Below are positions 57,000-64,000 of a stretch of 64,000 nucleotides of DNA, piece after piece. This stretch comes from Papaver somniferum (Eukaryota; Streptophyta; Magnoliopsida; Ranunculales; Papaveraceae), in the NCBI RefSeq assembly GCF_003573695.1, contig NW_020621936.1, forward strand, positions 4,464,001 through 4,528,000. The letters are read 5' to 3'. Both the position numbers and the translations under genes were made by a program. The notes beneath the pieces are model-generated. The model was not told the origin of the DNA. It saw only the letters and a list, made by a program, of their open reading frames with translations, and searched no databases. Numbering within the stretch: the first letter of the stretch is position 1; every line of letters starts with the position of its first letter.

Positions 57000-57450
57000 A
57001 TGAAGGGTGCCTCCCTTATCTCCCCCCCTGGTCGCCCCTTCAAGGAGGCGTACTTCTACCATACAAGGTTAGTTCCTCCCATCCGGTCTTAACAACGACC
57101 AGTTGTTTTCGCAGCCTCTTATCCCTTTTACCTATAGGGCTTATGGTTACGAGACTGCACCCTAAGTGGGGTTTTCTTCGGGTCGAGTGCAGTATAAGCC
57201 AAGACTTGTCAAGAATGGCAAGGTACGCTCCAGACGCCCCTGGCAATCTTGAATCAACCGTGTACCTCGGCTCCTTGATCAGATTCTGCACTCCTTAGAA
57301 GAGACCCCTAGTCGTCCAACCTAAAGCAAAAGCTTAGGTTGAAAATCCAAGGTACCTCTCCTGGACGGGATTTATTGACCCCAAATCTCCATGACTCAGG
57401 TTCCAGGGGCGGTGTAACCTTTTCGCTGAGTCATGCAACAGGTACCCCCT
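57000..57450 (-). other. GC-rich block in the LARD-like element
   Basis: Sharply GC-richer than its surroundings, with few stops on the minus strand over 57040-57291 (83 codons, no motif recognised). It contains a self-complementary AACCTAAGC...GCTTAGGTT pair at about 57319-57342. It may be a structured RNA domain; coding is not excluded. Confidence 0.5.
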
Positions 57451-58290
57451 TCTATGACGTACTTTAGGTCTTATATTTGCCTCTTGCGAAATTTTATTCG
57501 CGAATTAGGGTGTACGCCATAAAGGTTCGCCTCTATATGCGAAATTTTATTCGCGTTTCTGCGAAATGTTCGCGTCTCTTTGTTTTTGCGAAATGTCCGC
57601 GTTTCTTTATTCTCTCATTCATCTTTTCATTTCTGTCATCTCTTTCATTCATTCTTTCATTTATGTCATCTCTTTCATTCATTCTTTCATTCTCATAATA
57701 TTATATCATTTGAAGCAAAATAAATATTCAAGAGAAATTCTAATACATTGTAATTCTGAAATCTTTGTAGTTGTGAAATCTTTGTAATACATTTCTTTTA
57801 TCAAAAATTTTCATTTAATTGCAAGTTCAAATCGTTTTTCTTTGTTTTGATTTCCTTTGTATAACTTGTTTCGTCTCATCCGATAAACATCTTTCATGGA
57901 AATGATCCTAATGAGGTCTTATGCAGCCTGTTGATGGAAGGTCTTACTAGCCTGTTGATGGAAGGTCTTATTTTGCCTCCTACTACTCTCCATGTTAGAT
58001 ATCATTGTCATTTGAAACGAAGCAAATTTTCAATAGAAATATATAAATTGATTTATGCGAGATTTTTCTCGGTTTCTTTTGTAATTGTGTAATCTTTGTA
58101 ATTCTGAAATTTCTGTAATTCTGCGATTGTATCGCCTTTTGTAAATCAAATCAAAAATCTTTTATTTTCTGTAAAAGTAAAATATTCAAGGAAAGTGGTA
58201 CTTAGCTTTTATGTGATTCGCCGTTGTTGTCAATCTCGCGCGAAAAATACGTTGCATGAAGTATAAATGTCGCTTAGCAAAAATATATGC

Positions 58291-59156
58291 GAGAGGCAAG
58301 AATTGAACCCACGACCTGCTACTTGCATATTCTCACACCATACCAACTGTGTTAAGCCTCTCTGGCGAAACAATCAAAGTTTTTGCGAAGTAATCAAATT
58401 CCAACTGTGTGAGAGGCAATTCTGTATAAATTTCGCGTAACAAAAATAAACATACGAGAATCAAGAATTGATCCCGCGACCTGCTGCTTGCATTCAACCT
58501 CCTGACCAACTGTGCAAGCTTCTTCTTTGCGAAATATCTCTGCGAAATTATCATCAACTCTCTTCTGTGCGAAATAATCATCAACTCTTTTCTGTGCGAA
58601 CCAAGTGTGCGAACTCTCTCATGCGAAATAATCAAAAACAAATATGCGAGTGGCAAGAATTGATCCCATGACATTATCCTTGCGAAGTATCACACTGAAC
58701 CATCTGTGACAACTCTGCTGTGCGAAATAACTAAACAACTGTAAACCTTTATCCTCATCTTCACCCTTAATAGCTTAAATATAAATATGAGAAAAAGGCA
58801 CGTGTAAGGTGGGAATCGAACACGCGACAATGAGCTCATAAACTTCGCACATGACCAATTGTGATGCCTCTTGTTTGCGAAATTATTAAACAATATTACG
58901 AAATTATTCATTTTTTCGCTCTCTGTAAAAAAGAATAAAACTATGTTCGCAGGAGAATTCGAACTTGCGACCACGAACGCACATACTGCTCTCTGGACCA
59001 ATTATGCAAGGACCTCTCTGCGAAATTAACGCATAACTTTTTTCCTTATTCTTTTATTCTCCCATGCAAATGAGAAGAAAATGAAAAATATATGCCTCTG
59101 CGAATTCGAACCCGTGACCTATTTGTTGTTCGCTCAGCCTTGAACCATCTGTGCGA
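58291..59156 (-). repeat. Array of six tRNA-shaped box A/box B modules
   Basis: Each module on the minus strand has a box A-like (T..CACAGTTGG) and a box B-like (GGTTCGAATTC) motif, 30-32 bp apart. Plus-strand positions (box B; box A) are 58300-58310; 58343-58355, 58465-58475; 58506-58517, 58657-58667; 58700-58711, 58812-58823; 58855-58866, 58955-58965; 58998-59009, and 59102-59113; 59145-59156. In the first, GAGAGGC and GCCTCTC (58356-58362 and 58291-58297) bound 72 nt like an acceptor stem. Anticodon arms are not conserved. Confidence 0.75.
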
Positions 59157-59499
59157 ATTTCTGTTTGTGACAGAAATCACAACTTCTGACTCTTATCATT
59201 ATCTTCGTCTTTCCTTTGTTTCTTCACAAAATGCCTCTTGCTTTCTCCTGAACATGAAAATCTTCCACTGAAACTTCCATTTTGTCCTTAAATTTCACCA
59301 CAACAACTAATTTTTTCTCTCACTCTTTTCATGTCTTTGAATTGTTGATGATGTTTACTCCCTGAAAGTGTGATTTCTTCTATAAAATTTCCATTTTTGA
59401 ACCTAAACTTTGTAGATCTAGAAAAATATGAACAATAGCTAATCTTCATGGAATTTTTTTGAACCAACAAGCTACAGGAGGGATAAATCCTTTACTACT

Positions 59500-59518
59500 C
59501 CCTGTTTCTAGCGCCAAA
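59500..59518 (-). other. Primer binding site of the LARD-like element
   Basis: On the minus strand TTTGGCGCTAGAAACAGGG follows the 5' LTR after two bases. It resembles TGGCGCC-type primer sites. Confidence 0.65.
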
Positions 59519-59520
59519 AA

Positions 59521-60123
59521 TGTAGTTGCAGGAAATCCTACAACACACCCCTTATACTATCATGACTATGATTTCTAGATCTAAACTTATTTGATATGAA
59601 AATAAAGATAAAAGTGCTAAATTATAAAGAGAGACGCAAGATTTACGTGGTTCGATCAATGTGATCTACATCCACGGGGTTAGGTTCACTATGATTGTTT
59701 GTTACATATGAATTACAATTGAGACTCCATTAATGAGTATTTGTAGCTCTTGGTTGAAGAAGGAAGAAGAAGGAGATAATAATAATACAAATTATGTTTT
59801 CTCTCTCTCTAATTGTGTCTCCCTCTCTCATCCTAAAAATGTGTATCCTCCTTTCTCTTTCCTGCTCTTCTCTTTATATAGGTGTTTACATAGTGGATGA
59901 CAGCTCATATTTCCCCTATTTTCGGATCTGGCTTGCGGTATTTTCGCAAGCTTACAAATGTTAATTTCGCAAACATCCTAAATTTCGCACGATCATCATG
60001 CTTTTCTCATGTTTAAGCTGATGTCATCTGTTATATCATTTCTGAAATCATTCTGCGATGTCTTCGTGATGTATTGCTAGTAATTTCGCAAGTGTGTCGT
60101 TGTTGCGAGATTCTGATCCTACA
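59521..60123 (-). repeat. 5' LTR of the LARD-like element
   Basis: 603 bp. TATA box (minus) at 59873-59880. It is followed on the plus strand by GTCTC. Confidence 0.9.
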
Positions 60124-60170
60124 GTCTCAACCTCCAAAACTTGCCCCATGGGAATTGGATATTAGGGACA

Positions 60171-60470
60171 AAGGAGTGGTCCAATACTATCATGCAAAAT
60201 AGCATTATGGGAAGACTTAACTGAAAAATACCATTATTACTCTTATTTTATCTATTCCTATCTATCCCTTTTATAAGGATCATAATCCCAATCTCAAAAT
60301 ATTTAAGCTCAAGTATGGTACTAAAAATTAGGTTGGTCAATTCGTTCTCCGTGCTAATTTACCCAACAGAGACAAATCAAATAGCTATGTTTGTTAATGT
60401 TTAGGCCACCTAGGCGGAGAAATATAATTCCATCTTTTCAAGTATACTCCCTTGGATCCCATGTCCTTAT
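60171..60470. other. Intergenic or decayed LINE DNA
   Basis: No gene seen. It may include more of the LINE's 5' side, but I cannot read conserved blocks. Confidence 0.4.
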
Positions 60471-60638
60471 TGATAGGTGCCAAATATTGCATACTTCTCT
60501 AACATTTATTGGCATTTACCCCATCTCATGTGCTTTAATTTCCCATTTTATAACATATTCTGTGTTTTACTATCTTCAAGAATAATTACTTAATACTAAT
60601 TAATTTTGTGTTTTTAGGTAGTAAATGAAGCTTGGATG
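60471..60638 (+). repeat. Start of a gypsy-type LTR, cut by the next insertion
   Basis: TGATAGGTGCCAAATATTGC resembles the start of the solo LTR at 23497. The sequence is interrupted at 60639 by the Sirevirus-like element, and its remainder should lie beyond the window. Confidence 0.5.
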
Positions 60639-63600
60639 TGAAAAAGCGGGGGTCTAACAACACCAGCCAATATTTCGCTTAGCAATCTATATAGACAAAC
60701 TCGAATATACTTTTAAGAGAATCAACAAGACTCAATCAGTTAAAAGTATATCAACGAGTTTATATCTCTCTCTTGATTTGATTTCCTCAAACAGAAATTG
60801 CAAGTACTAATCAAATACAAGGAATAACTTGGATGGTACCAAAGACCACTATCCAAGTGTCAATCAATATCAATCAACAACCATTAGGTCGGATTCTCCA
60901 ATTGATTGATCTAACGCACAACCTGTATTATTTCAATTATAAAGATAAAACAATATAATGCGGAAATTGAAATAATACAGACACCAGAAATTTTGTTAAC
61001 GAGGAAACCGCAAATACAGAAAAACCCCAGGACCTAGTCCAGATTGAACACACACTGTATTAAGCCGCTACAGACACTAGCCTACTCCAATCTAACTTCG
61101 GACTGGACTGTAGTTGAACCCCAATCAGTCTCCCACTGATCCAAGGTATAGTTATACTCCCTACGCCTCTCATCCCAGCAGGATACTGCGCACTTGATTC
61201 CCTTAGCTGATATCACCCACAACTAAGAGTTGCTACGACCCAAAATCGCAGACTTTGACAATAAACAAATCTGTCTCACACATACAAGTCTATCAAAGGA
61301 TCAATTTGTATCCCACAGAAAAACCCTAAAGTTTTTGTTCCGTATTTTGATAATAATCAAGGTGAACAGGAACCAATTGATAATCCGGTCTTATATTTCC
61401 GAAGAACATCCTAGATTAATCAATCACCTCACAACAATCTTAATCGTATGGTAGCGAAACAAGATGTTGTGGAATCAAAAACAATGAGACGAAGATGTTT
61501 GTGATTACTTTTTATATCTCGCCTATCGGAGATATCAAATCTCAATCCAATCAATCTGATTGTACTCGTACGATAGAAGATGCAAGATCAGATCACACAA
61601 ATACGATCAAAGTAGTATCGGTCTGGCTTCACAATCCCAATAAAGTCTTTAAGTCGTTAACCAGGCTTTAGAAGAAGAAAACCAAAGGTTAAAGGAGAAC
61701 CGACTCTAGTACGCAAACTAGTATCACACGTAAGGTGTGGGGATTAGTTTTGCACAATACTAGATGTCTCCTTTATATAGTCTTTCAAATCAGGGTTTTG
61801 CCTTGGTAACAAAGCAATCAATATTCATCGTTAGATGAAAACCTGATTTAGATTCAAGCTAATATTTATCAACCGTTAGATCGAAAACTTAGCTTGTTAT
61901 ACACAAATGACCTGAACACTTCTAGGTTTGTTAACCGTACCCAAACGTGTACATTGTTGGTTTAACAATAGTTAACCAAAAGGTTAGCCATATGAGAATT
62001 TCATATCAACCATGTTCTTCTTCACCATAACTAGTTCAAATGACTCAAATGAACTAGTTATAGAGTTGTTCAATTGCAAGGAAATTTTATGTAACTACAC
62101 AAGACACAATTGAAGCAAAGATGATTTGATTCACTTGAATCGGTTCATGAACTTTTATAGCCACGGTTTGCAAACTGCATTCCTTAGTCTTTTTTAAAGT
62201 TTAAGTTCAGAAATCATCTTTAGATATATAACCTTCTCAAGTCGCAGACTAGGTTCGCGGACTTAAGACACCAGACAGAGTTTACAAACTCCAGCAGAAA
62301 TTCTCGGGATGAGAACTTCGCCGGTTTGCGGACTGGGTTCGCGGACTTAGCTCACGCAAGTAGTTTGTCAACTCCAGCAGAAATTCGCGGGGTAGAGAAC
62401 TTCGGCAGTTCGAGGACTTGGCACTTGTCATTCTTCTGGTTCTCTTGATCAACAAAGTTCGAAAACTTTGGTTCAAGGAATAGGACTTATACATAAATGT
62501 GTTTCCACAACAATGCTTATGTCCGTCAATGGTTATGTAATCTAAACTCTCATTCCAATCATTGAAACATTTTTGAAGGACGTTATACAGTTGTTACACC
62601 ATTTCTAGTCAAAGAAATTTTCAAAGTGATTGAAACATATCATGACTTTCGTCACTAGGTAAAGATAAACTTGGTCGAAGCGAAAAGATTTCCAACACAT
62701 ATTTCGAGATATAGATAGGCGAGGTATACTCGGCTCGAAATACCAAATGTGTATAATCTAAGTCTATATATATAGCATACAAATTTTTGTCTCAAGAAGT
62801 ACGAGATAGAGTAGATAGACTTTTGAGTGACAGATAAGTTCAAGTCTTCACATACCTTTTTGTCGAGAAGTTCCACCGGTTCCTTGAGTAGTTTTTCTAC
62901 TTGTGTGATGAATCGCCATGAAGTCCTTGAGCTCAACTACACTTTCTGTCCTAGTCCGAGACTTAGCTATAATAGACTAGAAATCAAGACTTATAGTTTT
63001 GATCACTAACATTGACAAACATGCTTGAGATAGAAACGCATGTGAGTTCGACCGAGCAATGCTCTAACAATCTCCCCCTTGTCAATTTTAGTGAAAAAAC
63101 TATCAATACATATGGAATACAAAAAAGATAAAGAAACTTAAGTAGCTCATATTCCACATGTCTAATCTTCAACATTCCTCGAAATATTCGTCACTTCCAA
63201 GTACTCCAATGATCCCAAAGCTTGTAAGTTTAGCATCACCGTTGTTGAAGATCCGTAGATATAACAATGAGAAAGCATCGGTCTCCGATCATTGTTATAC
63301 AGTGTCATGGTATTATTACACATCATCAAAGTTCAATTGTATCACAACTTCAACAGTAATACTATGGTGATATGTGTCACCCCCCCTTAGTCAATACTCC
63401 ATCTCACATGGAAACCACTCCCCCTTACATAATGACCCGAAGACCATATTTATATGTAGTGTGAATTACATATTAATGCTCCCCCTTTTTGTTAATAAAA
63501 TTGGCAAAGGTAGAAGAACGGGATCATAATAAAATTTCCGTAAGAGACATTTCATGCCTAAAAATAAAGAACACACATCATCTTATTTAGATGAAATCAT

Positions 63601-64000
63601 ATAGCCGAAGCTAATAGCATTCATCAAGAAGTTTAAAGATACAAGATAACCCCTCTAAAATTTCACAACCGCACACCCCTCAAGATATGACCATTAAGCA
63701 CAAGTTCAAAAGAACTCTCCCCCATTTGATGTCATTCCCCGAAAGAACAACAAGAGCGACCTTAATTTCAAAAGAAAAGAAGGATTTTATTGGACACCAA
63801 AAACCATAAGAATGATTTTTTTTATATCCAAAAACTCAATCAAATTAATCACAAGTAAAACCCGTGATTAATTTAATCGGTATATGCAATCAAATCAAAC
63901 ACAAAAAGTGATCAATTCAATTGTTTGTGCTCAACATAAGAAAACTCTTGGAGATACAAAAATACTCAACTAGATTAATCACAAGAGATCCCATAATTAA
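60639..64000 (-). mobile_element. Sirevirus-like element cut by the window end, minus strand
   Basis: The LTR (60639-63069, 2,431 bp, TGAAAAAG...CTCTAACA) is the 3' LTR of a minus-strand element. From 63070 on come the repeated minus-strand AAGGGGGAG tracts (63071, 63379, 63417, 63477) and the same 3' non-coding region as at 10121-10870. The coding part lies outside the window. The five bases before it are GGATG. Confidence 0.88.

Larger units (their letters stand above)
54745..60123 (-). mobile_element. Non-autonomous LTR retrotransposon (LARD-like) with tRNA-like array
   Basis: LTRs 54745-55357 and 59521-60123 (TGTAG...CTACA), flanked by GTGTC / GTCTC. TATA boxes on the minus strand, a TTTGGCGCTAG-type primer site next to the right LTR and a purine-rich tract next to the left LTR set the orientation as minus. 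The 4.16-kb interior has no gag or pol. It contains, in transcript order, a leader, six tRNA-shaped modules (59156 to 58291), a GC-rich block (57000-57450) and GCGAAAT-rich repeats (55975-56160). Confidence 0.85.
47317..60170 (-). mobile_element. L1-type LINE split by three LTR elements, minus strand
   Basis: A T-tract at 47317-47326 marks the minus-strand A tail. The LINE pieces are 47317-47862 (RNase H), 51702-52033 (end of the RT zinc-binding domain), 54635-54744 (middle of that domain) and 60124 to about 60170 (its start). Joined, the last three read FWRLRLPPKVLAFLWQA, then CNNNIETLQHVLLECSYAMD, a normal zf-RVT order. The 5' end is truncated near 60170. Confidence 0.82.

Noticed and set aside
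57477..57787. Two overlapping hydrophobic frames of 73 codons
   Set aside because: They arise from the TCTTTCATTCAT repeat within the LARD-like element.
58291..59156. Genuine tRNA genes
   Set aside because: Anticodon arms do not pair, box B sequences are degenerate and the modules lie inside a transposable element.

Overview
This is nuclear DNA of a flowering plant. The evidence is a plant-specific VQ-motif gene, Ty1/copia and Ty3/gypsy retrotransposons of plant lineages (Sirevirus-like, Tnt1-like, chromovirus, Cassandra-like), plant L1-type LINE pieces, and Stowaway, Tourist and hAT-like elements. The repeat set reminds me of poppies and their relatives (Ranunculales), but that is an unverified impression. 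No organellar, bacterial or viral region was seen.

The only convincing host gene is at 32536-33855: an intronless VQ-motif transcriptional regulator of 439 aa, resembling Arabidopsis VQ22/JAV1. Everything left of 31432 is one old chromovirus-type Ty3/gypsy element (339-31427), bracketed by the 5-bp duplication GAATC and sitting about 1.1 kb upstream of the VQ start codon. Four later insertions split its gag-pol: (a) a non-autonomous Tat/Athila-like LTR element (932-8369) with an unrecognised ORF ending in a membrane segment; (b) a minus-strand Sirevirus-like copia element (8427-22955), itself hit by a small hAT element (13080-13852) and, inside its LTR, by a complete Tnt1-like copia element (15406-20514); (c) a solo gypsy LTR (23497-25186); (d) a rearranged Cassandra-like element built from six 5S-rRNA-derived modules as an inverted dimer (26573-28635). 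Removing the insertions brings the chromovirus gag and RT codons back together. Several joins are fixed to the base by target-site duplications (TSDs).

Right of the VQ gene, 34-47 kb is intergenic DNA with MITEs, LINE pieces and a possible SINE. From 47317 to about 60170 lies a single minus-strand LINE (RNase H and zinc-binding RT C-terminus) split by three LTR elements: an internally deleted Sirevirus-like copy (47863-51701), a Sirevirus-like solo LTR (52034-54634) and a non-autonomous LTR element (54745-60123). The last carries an array of six tRNA-shaped box A/box B modules, the most unusual structure in the window. The right edge (60639-64000) is another Sirevirus-like copy cut by the window end.

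All retroelement ORFs are broken by stops, frameshifts or lost catalytic residues, so no autonomous element is intact here. Boundaries were set by eye from paired repeats, TG...CA ends and short duplications; identities are estimates.
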